Notes: generated by a model from the letters alone, not told the origin. 13,970 nucleotides of DNA from Planctomycetes bacterium GWF2_50_10 (GCA_001824635.1 MHYB01000082.1:4763-18732); one strand, 5' to 3'. Numbered from the stretch's first letter, positions 7,528 through 13,970 are shown. Made by a program: numbers and translations.

Positions 7528-8831
7528 GCAAAGCACGAATGATCTCGGCGGCTTATATTTTTCTCATACAGGCTGTATGCATGGGGGTTTCGCAAACTCC
7601 CGCCGAACTGGCGCCGAATATCAGTATCGGCAGAGAAAATCCCTTCGGCCAGGTCAATGCTGTTGTCAAGGCTCCGCCCGAGCCGTCGATCGAGGATCTC
7701 GAAGCCACCACCTACCAGCACCAGCCCATGCAGGCCAAACCCGATCTTTTCGTCGAAACAATAATGGTAAAGGTACTCGGAGCCGAAAACCTCAAGGTCG
7801 TCTTTGAGAAAATGCTCACGCCTTTTGGATCCATCGCCGTCGATTCACAGAGCAACTCCCTCATAATCTGCGATACGCGTGAAAATCTCGACAAGATACT
7901 TGTTCAGCTCCGCAATATCGACAAGACGCCAAGAATAATCGAGATCGAAGTCGCCATAGTAGACGTGGCACTTGACTCCGATACTGATGTAGGATTTAAC
8001 TGGGACATGCTCTCAACCGATACCGACAACCCTGCCTATAGGCAGAATTTCACGCCGCGTCTCGGTGCGGTAGCGCCCTCTACAGACACAATTGGAAACG
8101 CCACAGCTTTCAACTCCCTCGGCCGCGGCACCGATATCAGCATCGTAGTCGGAACAGTCCGCAGTGTGCTCCATCTTCTTCAGACCAAGCGAAAGATCGA
8201 AATACTTGCCAAACCCACCGTCCGCGTTGTCAGCGGCAAAACCGCCTCCGTTGAAACCGTTGAGGAGATTCCTTACCAGGAGCAGTTTGATTCATCTCAA
8301 GGAGGCTCATTCGCCGCAACCCAGTTCAAGGAAGTCGGCGTAAAGCTTGAAGTAACCGCGATGATAAATGATGATAATTCCATCATGCTCACCGTTGCTC
8401 CCGAACAAAACATTAATACAGGAACCTTCGGGATCAACAACATTCCTATAATAGACACCCGCAGAGCCAAATCAAACCTCCTCCTCCGTGACGGCCAGGT
8501 CGTCATCATGGGCGGACTTCGCCGAAAAGAAAAATCAACTCTTCGCGACCAGGTGCCAGTCCTCGGCTCTCTCCCAGTCGTCGGCAAACTTTTCGGCCGC
8601 GACAAGGAAGTTATAATTAATTCCGAACTGATGGTATTTATATCCCCGCGCATAAGCAAAAATGAGCTTACGCCTGATGAAATTTTGAAATTCCGCCAGA
8701 TGAATGCCCTCCCGTCCCTACCGCTGGATGACTGCAACACACCAAAGACTTCGGCAAAACGGACTACTCCAAAGCCCGTAAGCAAAATGAAAGATGCCCG
8801 ATCCGCCGAAAAAGTGATCTCAAGACTTTAA
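7524..8831 (+). CDS. gspD: Short outer-membrane secretin GspD/PilQ
   Basis: This 435-residue protein forms the outer-membrane channel. It has a signal peptide at about 1-23 with no clear lipobox, then a Pro-rich linker (to about 75) that includes RENPFG at 37-42. A single N1-like periplasmic domain spans about 77-134 (VKVLGAENLKVVFEKML and NSLIICDTRENLDKIL). The secretin core spans about 135-378. The core carries the family signature at 306-357: IPIIDTRRAKSNLLLRDGQ, GGLRRKE, then VPVLGSLPVVGKLFG. A basic Lys/Arg/Pro tail follows. Classical GspD is about 650 residues with N0-N3, so this is a reduced form. GGGAGG at 7512-7517 is a strong ribosome binding site. The gene is last in the cluster and is followed by a hairpin repeat. 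Secretin identity is certain; GspD versus PilQ is not. Confidence 0.92.
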   Translation: MSKARMISAAYIFLIQAVCMGVSQTPAELAPNISIGRENPFGQVNAVVKAPPEPSIEDLEATTYQHQPMQAKPDLFVETIMVKVLGAENLKVVFEKMLTPFGSIAVDSQSNSLIICDTRENLDKILVQLRNIDKTPRIIEIEVAIVDVALDSDTDVGFNWDMLSTDTDNPAYRQNFTPRLGAVAPSTDTIGNATAFNSLGRGTDISIVVGTVRSVLHLLQTKRKIEILAKPTVRVVSGKTASVETVEEIPYQEQFDSSQGGSFAATQFKEVGVKLEVTAMINDDNSIMLTVAPEQNINTGTFGINNIPIIDTRRAKSNLLLRDGQVVIMGGLRRKEKSTLRDQVPVLGSLPVVGKLFGRDKEVIINSELMVFISPRISKNELTPDEILKFRQMNALPSLPLDDCNTPKTSAKRTTPKPVSKMKDARSAEKVISRL

Positions 8832-8838
8832 AAAAACC

Positions 8839-8869
8839 GTGGCACGGTCTAGCGCAGCTAGGCCGTGTT
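8839..8869 (+). repeat. Hairpin repeat, copy 1 (also possible terminator of the gsp cluster)
   Basis: GTGGCACGGTCTAGC-GCA-GCTAGGCCGTGTT forms an 11-pair stem (8843-8853 with 8857-8867, one T-G wobble) around a 3-base loop. It starts 8 bases after the gspD stop, with A-rich sequence before it and only TTC after it, so as a terminator it is weak on the T-run side. The same 31 bases recur at 9869-9899 with a single change, in the loop. Confidence 0.75.
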
Positions 8870-8960
8870 CCTCATCTTATCACAGAATGCATTTTAAACC
8901 ACTTCTGACTAAACACTTTTCACATATTTTTATAATTTTTAATTTAAGCCCATCCACACC

Positions 8961-8990
8961 TTGACGCGACCGTCCGTATTGTGCTATTTT
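8961..8990 (+). promoter_or_regulatory. Promoter of the flavoprotein gene
   Basis: TTGACG (8961-8966), an 18-base spacer, then TATTTT (8985-8990) with TG one base before it, making an extended -10. Transcription would start near 8997, giving a leader of about 88 bases before the ATG at 9085. A short AGGG/CCCT hairpin can form at about 9016-9028; no known riboswitch is recognised there. Confidence 0.6.
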
Positions 8991-9072
8991 CGATTTGGGT
9001 GATTGTCTCTGGAGGGCACCACCCTGTATCACAGCCGAAAAACTCCTGCACAACATTGATTCGCAACTTGAA

Positions 9073-9078
9073 GGGGGG
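9073..9078 (+). promoter_or_regulatory. Ribosome binding site that sets the flavoprotein start
   Basis: AAGGGGGG ends 6 bases before the ATG at 9085. The frame is open back to 8995, but that part would encode 30 residues unrelated to the flavodoxin fold and would begin upstream of the predicted transcription start. Confidence 0.65.
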
Positions 9079-9084
9079 ACGAAG

Positions 9085-9855
9085 ATGAAGATTACTGCCT
9101 TTAATGGCTCCCAGTGGGGAGGAAAAAGCAATACACAATTCATGGTAGATGAATTCCTAGCAGGCGCCTGCGACTGCGGCTGTCGCGTCGAAAGTATTTC
9201 CCTTGTGGACCGCATTGTAAAACCCTGCACAGGCTGCTTTGAATGTTTCGGAGACAAACGCGGCCGCTGCCACATCAATGACGACATGCAGTCGCTCATC
9301 CGCAAGTTCGTCAATTCCAACATCGTCGTACTGGCAAGCCCCATCTATATGGACGGCGTCACAGGCCTGATGAAAACATTTATAGACCGCCTCCTGCCCG
9401 TACTTGATCCCCATTTCGAACAGGACGAGGCCGGCGAATTCCGCCACGCATCAAGGCACAATCGCATGCCCACAATTATTGTTATCGCCAACGCCCACAT
9501 GCCCGAAGAAACGCACTTCCAGGTAGTCAAGCTTTTCATGCGCAGGATCGCCAGGACGTTCCACACCTCCATCACAGCCGAAATTTATCGAAGCACTGGC
9601 GGCCTCCTCCGCTCGCGCGAGGAACAGTTCCGTCCCTATATCCGCGCCTATAAACAATTGCTCCGAGATGCCGGCCAGGAACTCGCCCTCACAGGCCACA
9701 TCAGCTTCCACACCGAGCAGGAACTTAAAAAACCCCTCGTACCCTCCGATGAATATATCGAATACGCAAATCGAATGTGGGATAAACTTATCGGAACAAG
9801 TGAGGTATCAGGCTTCGCAAAAATACACAGTATGCTAACCGCCCTCTGGGCCTGA
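9085..9855 (+). CDS. NAD(P)H-dependent FMN reductase, iron-sulfur flavoprotein-like
   Basis: This 256-residue cytoplasmic protein has a flavodoxin-like fold and probably transfers electrons through FMN and a [4Fe-4S] cluster. The N-terminus MKITAFNGSQWGGKSNTQ is the strand plus FMN phosphate loop of the PF03358 family (usual form GSPRxxSNT). Cys48, Cys51, Cys54 and Cys62 form a compact CX2CX2CX7C set (CTGCFECF, then RGRC), as in archaeal and bacterial Isf proteins, followed by NDDM. ASPIYMDGVTGLMKTFIDR (84-102) is the second FMN-binding segment. Isf proteins are about 190 residues; here a C-terminal helical region (about 165-256) is added. The gene has its own promoter and no co-oriented neighbour in the same transcript, and lies between two copies of a hairpin repeat. 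The natural substrate cannot be told from the sequence. Confidence 0.85.
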   Translation: MKITAFNGSQWGGKSNTQFMVDEFLAGACDCGCRVESISLVDRIVKPCTGCFECFGDKRGRCHINDDMQSLIRKFVNSNIVVLASPIYMDGVTGLMKTFIDRLLPVLDPHFEQDEAGEFRHASRHNRMPTIIVIANAHMPEETHFQVVKLFMRRIARTFHTSITAEIYRSTGGLLRSREEQFRPYIRAYKQLLRDAGQELALTGHISFHTEQELKKPLVPSDEYIEYANRMWDKLIGTSEVSGFAKIHSMLTALWA

Positions 9856-9868
9856 ACCACGACCTGAG

Positions 9869-9901
9869 GTGGCACGGTCTAGCGAAGCTAGGCCGTGTTT
9901 T
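9869..9901 (+). repeat. Hairpin repeat, copy 2 (probable terminator of the flavoprotein gene)
   Basis: This is the same element as at 8839, in the same orientation, with the loop GAA instead of GCA. The stem is 9873-9883 with 9887-9897. TTTT (9898-9901) follows, so this copy makes a reasonable intrinsic terminator 14 bases after the gene's stop. The loop and closing pairs read GCGAAGC, known as an unusually stable mini-hairpin in DNA. Confidence 0.75.
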
Positions 9902-9909
9902 AACACCAG

Positions 9910-9929
9910 CCCACGATGGCAATCGTGGG
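9910..9929. terminator. Strong hairpin at the convergent gene junction
   Basis: CCCACGAT-GGCA-ATCGTGGG is a perfect 8-pair stem with a 4-base loop, followed on the + strand by TTTA. It lies between the + strand flavoprotein gene and the 3' end of the - strand protease gene, and starts 10 bases beyond the latter's stop. It could serve either strand; on the - strand the downstream sequence (ctggtgtt) is a poor T-run. Confidence 0.55.
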
Positions 9930-9938
9930 TTTAGAGCG

Positions 9939-11024
9939 TCACGGCACCGGTATTATAAACTGGTTTTCGCTGCTCTCGAGCCAGTTGATGCACATCAAGT
10001 AAACATCCTTGAGGTTTACATATGCATCCCTGTTCACATCCGCTCCGCCGCAAAAGTTATTCGACATCGCGCAACCAGTCACAAGCCATTTCTTCGCTAA
10101 CTGCGCAAAATCCCCCATATCCACACTGCAAGGCCCATTCAAATCCCCATCTATCCCCCCGCAATCCTCACTGATAATAGAATTGATCCACCCCGCATAA
10201 GTGCTCACACGAACCGCATCCATTCTTTGCGCAGGCAGGTAAGGGTCCTGTCTATTCGGTTTCGAACCGGGATTGGCAAATAAACTATATCGATTCTGAC
10301 CGTCATAAAAATGCGCCACAGATCGCGTTACACCAACCAGCTTCCACTCATTGCCAACCTGGATAAACCACCCGCTGCCGGAATCATACATGGCGCACAC
10401 ACCTTCGTAGTCAGTATACCCAGTGCCCTCAATACCAATACCATCAAAATCCGCTCGAACTATCGCCGATGTGTAACCGGCAAGAGTATTCGCATCTTCT
10501 GCCCATTCTATTTTGTTCGTACACCATCGCCATGCCCTGTTATTGCCACCCCATATGTAGCCATAAGGCCTGTTCTCATTATCGTACTTATTTTCTGCCC
10601 AGCCTACCCCGCATCCGCCCGCTGCCATTTCTTTTCCGATCTCATCCTCAGGACCTTCGTATGCAGGAGCAAATTTTAAATTCGGCTCCGTGCCATCCGT
10701 ACCCCTTAGCCTTATCAGCCGAATATCGCTATTGCCAGCAGGTCCGCCGACCCACTTGGGGCTGTAAATACATTTGTATTTTTTGTTGCCGATAGTTATT
10801 TCATTATTATCAGGAAATGTATTCTGATGCCGGGTTGTAATTATCCATTTGGGAGAGATCACACAAAAAGAAGCATTATAACTCCATACTCCCACAACCT
10901 CATTGTTCGGCCGCAACTCAGCCGGAGGTTCGTAGCCCGGATGGTTTAGTATCGCCCCCGCCCAGGTGCAAAAAAACAGCACCCAGACAATCGCCCCCAA
11001 TGGCCGCCATCCTCCAAACGTCAT
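9939..11024 (-). CDS. Exported trypsin-like (S1) serine protease relative with C-terminal dockerin-like repeats
   Basis: This 361-residue protein has a signal peptide (about 1-24, cleavage probably after TWAGA) and is likely secreted or surface-bound. The S1 triad can be traced: His66 in WIITTRHQ (family WxLTAAHC), Asp100 in NSDIRLIRL (family NDIALLxL) and Ser215 in DSGSGWF (family GDSGGP), followed by the strand WKLVGVTRSV. The Ser motif deviates from the norm, so activity is not certain. The C-terminus carries two calcium-loop repeats: D294-x-N296...V301-D302-x-x-D305, with Pro298 where Asp is usual, and a complete one, D329-x-N331-x-D333-x-x-V-N-x-x-D340. Each is followed by a helix ending in W-L. 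Such dockerin-like pairs are frequent on exported planctomycete proteins. The only upstream start that gives a charged leader is the ATG at 11024. A TTG at residue 9 with GGAGG before it is the alternative. Confidence 0.75.
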   Translation of the reverse strand: MTFGGWRPLGAIVWVLFFCTWAGAILNHPGYEPPAELRPNNEVVGVWSYNASFCVISPKWIITTRHQNTFPDNNEITIGNKKYKCIYSPKWVGGPAGNSDIRLIRLRGTDGTEPNLKFAPAYEGPEDEIGKEMAAGGCGVGWAENKYDNENRPYGYIWGGNNRAWRWCTNKIEWAEDANTLAGYTSAIVRADFDGIGIEGTGYTDYEGVCAMYDSGSGWFIQVGNEWKLVGVTRSVAHFYDGQNRYSLFANPGSKPNRQDPYLPAQRMDAVRVSTYAGWINSIISEDCGGIDGDLNGPCSVDMGDFAQLAKKWLVTGCAMSNNFCGGADVNRDAYVNLKDVYLMCINWLESSENQFIIPVP

Positions 11025-11032
11025 AACGCAAT

Positions 11033-11041
11033 ATTATACCA
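11033..11041 (-). promoter_or_regulatory. Extended -10 promoter of the protease gene
   Basis: On the - strand the sequence reads TGGTATAAT, a perfect extended -10 (TGnTATAAT). No good -35 box is seen at 16-18 bases. Only 8 bases separate the box from the ATG, so the mRNA would have almost no leader, unless translation begins at an internal codon. Confidence 0.55.
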
Positions 11042-11209
11042 CAAAATCCCAAAAATCATGCCACTTTTTTATGCAAAAGCAGCTTCTGCTTGCTTTTTTG
11101 GCTTCTTGAGCCTTAACGCTATACCCTCAACGCTAATAAAAGTAGAACTTATCCCCCAGCCCAAAACGCCTAAAGTTAAAGATATTACTGTAAAATATTG
11201 TATTCTAAT

Positions 11210-11244
11210 GAACGTTGGATGTTCGCTGTTGAGCGTTCGACGTT
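11210..11244 (+). repeat. Heptamer array 1 (NNNNGTT, 5 units)
   Basis: Five units in perfect 7-base phase: GAACGTT, GGATGTT, CGCTGTT, GAGCGTT, CGACGTT. Only the final GTT is invariant. The array lies in the non-coding stretch between the protease gene and the GH57 gene. The outer parts also pair as an inverted repeat (AATGAACGT at 11207 with ACGTTCATT at 11240). Confidence 0.7.
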
Positions 11245-11264
11245 CATTTATTTTCTTGGGTTTT

Positions 11265-11292
11265 AACTCGCAACGCGTAACTCGTAACGCGC
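11265..11292 (-). repeat. Heptamer array 2, opposite orientation (4 units)
   Basis: Four units in perfect 7-base phase on the + strand: AACTCGC, AACGCGT, AACTCGT, AACGCGC, followed by AACAACT. Read on the - strand each is [AG]CG[AC]GTT, the same NNNNGTT pattern as array 1, so the two arrays face each other across 20 bases. It begins (on the - strand) 9 bases after the GH57 stop. The rest of 11041-11301 is AT rich and shows no gene. Confidence 0.75.
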
Positions 11293-11301
11293 AACAACTT
11301 C

Positions 11302-13728
11302 CTACCCCACCTTAACCTCAAGATACTCCGCAACTTTATTAAAATTCTCCAACCATTTTCTCGCGTCCTCGCTGCCTTGCTGGGCCCTCTGCTTGGTGGA
11401 TTCATAATAGTTCTTGCGCAATTCAAAACACATATTCTGTGCCTTCCAAAGATCAAGCTCCTGCGGCAATGGTTTCAATATTCTCAGCACAGCCTCAAGC
11501 TTTTCCAGCACTGGCGTATCCTGCGGATTAAGATAAACACGCCGCATAAGATTATTTATCTTCCCGCTGGCCACATACCCCAGCTTGCCCTTATCCAGCT
11601 CAAACGACCACTTGCGCACTTCCGCCACAAGATTCTGCAGCTTGTGAATATCAAATTCCTCTTTCTCAAGCTCCTCGGTGAAATCGCTGTTAATAATAAA
11701 CTCCGCCGGTGTAGAAAGCGCCTTGGGCAGCGGCATAAGCATTTCCCGCATCGCCTGCATAAGCGGGTAGTGATGTTCATATATATGTCTGAACACCCCC
11801 TCCACCTCCTGCAGCGAAGCGCGAAATATTTCATTGATAACCTTCCGCTGCTCATCCTTGAACAGGTACCACAGCGAATAATTGTGCGTGCCGAAATACA
11901 CATTCAAAATGCGTATAACCCCCGAAATGTCGCTCCTATGGAAGGCGGTTTTCATTTCGGTATTCATATTCGCAAAAGCCACATCGTCAAGCCTGGCTCC
12001 CACGCCGCCGTAAATATTATGTTCGCCCAGGTGCAGCACCGCGAAATCAATTATATACTCATCCAGCGTGATCACCGAACGCATCCTCGCCCTGCCCACA
12101 ACCAGCGTCTGCGTTCCAGCCTCCCACCTTTCAAATATCTCGTTGATAGTCGTATAGCAGTACACCTGCGAACTGGTCGGATATTGTCCGAACAACGATG
12201 ACACCGCGTAATGCGCCCCCACCCTGTGAAGATCGATCTCAGCAGGCTCTATATACAGCTCATAAGCCTCCCGCCCGTTTGCCACTCGCTTGCTGTTGCT
12301 CTTAGATTTTTCAAGTATCGCTTTGTACTGCTCTTCCAGGTCCACGCCCAGCACTTCCCTTGCAAGTTGTATTGCCCTTCCTGCATACAGCATCACCTGT
12401 ACGCCCTCTATCCCGCTTATCTCGTCAAAGAACCATCCGCAGCTTGTATACATCAGCATCGCGTGCCTTTGTATTTCCAGCAGCTTGAGCATCCGGTTCT
12501 TTTCCATTTCCGCAAGCCCTCTGCCCGCCTTGGCAGCAAGGAACTCGTTTACCTTCTGCACCCGTCTGTCAAGTATAACATCCACATATTCATCGCGAAC
12601 CTGCCACGGATCGCTAACAAAACCTTCCATCTCCTGCTCATAAAGCGGCGTCAGGCTGTCTCGCAAAAAGTCCATCCCTTCGCGCAGCCCTACCCTCCAC
12701 TGCTGTGACCACCCCGGATGCCCGCCGCTCGAACAGCCGCAATTGCTCCGCCACCGCTCCACACCGTGCACGCAGCTCCATGACGAATTATCATGAATTT
12801 TAACTTCCCACTGCGGCGGACACTTCTCAAGGTACTCGCCATAATTGGTCAGCTTGGCAAGGTTTTTGGATTCGATATAGTGCATGCAATATGCAAGCGC
12901 CATATCCCCATGCCTGTGATGATGCCCGAATGTCTCGCCGTCGGTCGCGATACTTACAATCTGTGCCTGCGAATCCGGCAAAGTAAACGCCCCCGCAAGC
13001 CTGTTTGCGAAATTTTCTCCGCTATGCAGAAGCCCGCCATACCCCACGCTGGCGCTTATCGGCCCGTCATAAAAGAATATCGCTATCGACTTCCCCGAGG
13101 GCAGCATGCAATTATAAACCCGCTTGGGATCTATCGACGCGTTCCTCACTTCCTGCCAGTTCCCATCCCCCGCCTTTCTCACCTGCCACGCCTGCCTTGG
13201 CGAAAGTATCGTAAATTTTATCCCATGCTCAGCCAGCACATCCAGCGTTTCCATATCCGCCGCCGTCTCGGGCAGCCACATCCCCTCCGGATCTCTGCCG
13301 AACCTGTATTTAAAATCTGCTATCCCCCATCTTACCTGCGTGCATTTATCCCGTGCGTTCGCCAGAGGCATGATCATATGATTGTACGCCTGGGCTATTG
13401 CCGAACCGTGCCCCGAATATCGCTTTGCGCTCAACTTATCCGCCTCGATTATAGCCTGGTAAACCTCAGGCGAATGTCGCTCCATCCACGACAGTAGCGT
13501 CGGCCCAAAATTAAAGCTCATCTTGGCGTAATTATTCACTATATCCAGAATGCGCCTCTGGCTGTCCAGTATGCGTGATGCCCCGTTAGGCCCATAAGCA
13601 TCCGCCGTTATCCGCGCGTTCCAGTCATGATAAGGATACGCCGAATCCTCAAGCTCAACTTCTTCAAGCCACGGATTCTCGCGTGGGGGCTGGTAAAAAT
13701 GCCCATGTATGCACACATATCTATCCAT
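11302..13728 (-). CDS. GH57 glycoside hydrolase with C-terminal DUF3536-type region
   Basis: This 808-residue protein without a signal peptide probably acts on alpha-glucans in the cytoplasm. GH57 motifs are clear in order: HGHFYQPPRENPW (8-20, motif 1); FGPTLLSW (74-81); GMWLPETAADMETL (149-162) with Glu154 as the expected nucleophile; and ATDGETFGHHHRHGD (261-275) with Asp263 as the expected acid/base. The remaining 500 or so residues are helical with no motif I can name; the length and arrangement match GH57 proteins annotated with a DUF3536 domain. The exact reaction (hydrolysis, branching or transfer) is not known from sequence. The start overlaps the upstream treZ-like gene by 8 bases, with GGAGA 6 bases before the ATG, so the two are co-translated and probably act on the same glucan pool. 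Confidence 0.9.
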   Translation of the reverse strand: MDRYVCIHGHFYQPPRENPWLEEVELEDSAYPYHDWNARITADAYGPNGASRILDSQRRILDIVNNYAKMSFNFGPTLLSWMERHSPEVYQAIIEADKLSAKRYSGHGSAIAQAYNHMIMPLANARDKCTQVRWGIADFKYRFGRDPEGMWLPETAADMETLDVLAEHGIKFTILSPRQAWQVRKAGDGNWQEVRNASIDPKRVYNCMLPSGKSIAIFFYDGPISASVGYGGLLHSGENFANRLAGAFTLPDSQAQIVSIATDGETFGHHHRHGDMALAYCMHYIESKNLAKLTNYGEYLEKCPPQWEVKIHDNSSWSCVHGVERWRSNCGCSSGGHPGWSQQWRVGLREGMDFLRDSLTPLYEQEMEGFVSDPWQVRDEYVDVILDRRVQKVNEFLAAKAGRGLAEMEKNRMLKLLEIQRHAMLMYTSCGWFFDEISGIEGVQVMLYAGRAIQLAREVLGVDLEEQYKAILEKSKSNSKRVANGREAYELYIEPAEIDLHRVGAHYAVSSLFGQYPTSSQVYCYTTINEIFERWEAGTQTLVVGRARMRSVITLDEYIIDFAVLHLGEHNIYGGVGARLDDVAFANMNTEMKTAFHRSDISGVIRILNVYFGTHNYSLWYLFKDEQRKVINEIFRASLQEVEGVFRHIYEHHYPLMQAMREMLMPLPKALSTPAEFIINSDFTEELEKEEFDIHKLQNLVAEVRKWSFELDKGKLGYVASGKINNLMRRVYLNPQDTPVLEKLEAVLRILKPLPQELDLWKAQNMCFELRKNYYESTKQRAQQGSEDARKWLENFNKVAEYLEVKVG

Positions 13729-13970
13729 TAACTATCTCCATCTCGTAGAGCACCGCATTGTAGCCGACGACCGAAAACTCACCACCCGCAAGCCTCTCGC
13801 TCGCCGCTTCCCCCGGCCCCAGCCACTGCTCACTCGCCGAGTCGAATACCTTTATCCAGTTCTGTCCGTCCGCTGTACGCACCTTGGCCCGGTCTTGTTT
13901 AAAATTCAGCACCAGCATCGTCCCGCTTTTATCACGCCACCGCCGCACCACCAGCACCTCGCCTTGTATA
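13721..13970 (-). CDS. treZ: Probable maltooligosyltrehalose trehalohydrolase (TreZ), C-terminal end only
   Basis: Only the last 82 or so residues are in the window; the gene begins beyond base 13970. The frame reads IQGEVLVVRRWRDKSGTM, then LVLNFKQ, then KVFDSASEQWLGPGE, and ends with FSVVGYNAVLYEMEIVNG. This fits the beta-sandwich at the C-terminus of GH13 enzymes, and of TreZ in particular (VLxxxRW..., LVxxNF, then DSAxxxWxGPG and a final strand with LY). TreZ releases trehalose from maltooligosyl-trehalose made by TreY. The overlap with a GH57 gene supports a glucan/trehalose operon. A GTG at 13957 is inside the domain and is not a start. Another GH13 enzyme remains possible because the catalytic part is missing. 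Confidence 0.68.
   Translation of the reverse strand, partial: IQGEVLVVRRWRDKSGTMLVLNFKQDRAKVRTADGQNWIKVFDSASEQWLGPGEAASERLAGGEFSVVGYNAVLYEMEIVNG

Noticed and set aside
8840..8855. TGGCACG in the hairpin repeat as the -24 box of a sigma-54 promoter
   Set aside because: The -12 position reads AGCGC, not TTGC, and the bases are fully explained by the stem of the hairpin.
8931..8936. TATAAT as the promoter of the flavoprotein gene
   Set aside because: No -35 box at a usable distance, and the TTGACG with an extended -10 just downstream is better; the region is AT rich.
11210..11292. Heptamer arrays as a CRISPR remnant
   Set aside because: Units are 7 bases with no spacers between them, and no cas gene is present.
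11058..11315. 85-codon + strand frame in the gap between the protease and GH57 genes
   Set aside because: It runs through both heptamer arrays and into the GH57 3' end, has no ribosome binding site and shows no known family pattern.
11377..13497. Long + strand open frames (274, 165 and 234 codons) opposite the GH57 gene
   Set aside because: They lie fully antisense to a gene with clear catalytic motifs, and their products are low in recognisable structure (rich in His, Arg, Pro, Leu).

Overview
The window looks like part of a planctomycete chromosome, most likely of the class Phycisphaerae. The main clue is the C-terminal pair of dockerin-like repeats on the secreted protein at 9939-11024 (pattern DLNGxCxVDMxDFxxLxxxWL). 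That style of cell-surface or secreted protein is common in that group. The short, overlapping gsp/pil gene cluster fits as well. This placement is inference; no rRNA or other phylogenetic marker is present.

Region 1 (1-8831, + strand) is a type II secretion / type IV pilus-like assembly cluster. Its order is E(partial)-F-G-H-I-J-K-L-M-D. E to M follow the classical type II secretion order, and the secretin gene comes last. Most neighbours overlap by 1-11 bases, so they are probably co-transcribed and translationally coupled. The chain is broken only around the major pseudopilin gene (E-F | G | H) and by a gap of about 200 bases between I and J. The gspG-gspH gap holds a terminator-like hairpin, and the I-J gap holds a perfect 22-base palindrome and a TATAAT box. 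Parts of the system are unusual. GspL is a PilM-PilN fusion. GspK is very short. The secretin has a single visible N domain. The J-type minor pseudopilin carries seven regular repeats of about 51 residues that probably fold as a beta-propeller. No prepilin peptidase and no GspC/PilP gene is seen.

Region 2 (8832-9935) holds one + strand gene for an iron-sulfur flavoprotein-like FMN reductase, with its own good promoter. It lies between two nearly identical hairpin repeats. A further strong hairpin closes the convergent junction with the next gene.

Region 3 (9939-11040, - strand) encodes an exported trypsin-like serine protease relative with dockerin-like repeats. It is a possible cargo of the secretion system next door. 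A perfect extended -10 box lies almost directly on its start codon.

Region 4 (11041-11301) is non-coding. It contains two facing arrays of a degenerate seven-base repeat.

Region 5 (11302-13970, - strand) is an alpha-glucan/trehalose operon fragment: the C-terminal end of a probable maltooligosyltrehalose trehalohydrolase (TreZ), overlapping a GH57-type glycoside hydrolase of the DUF3536-containing kind.
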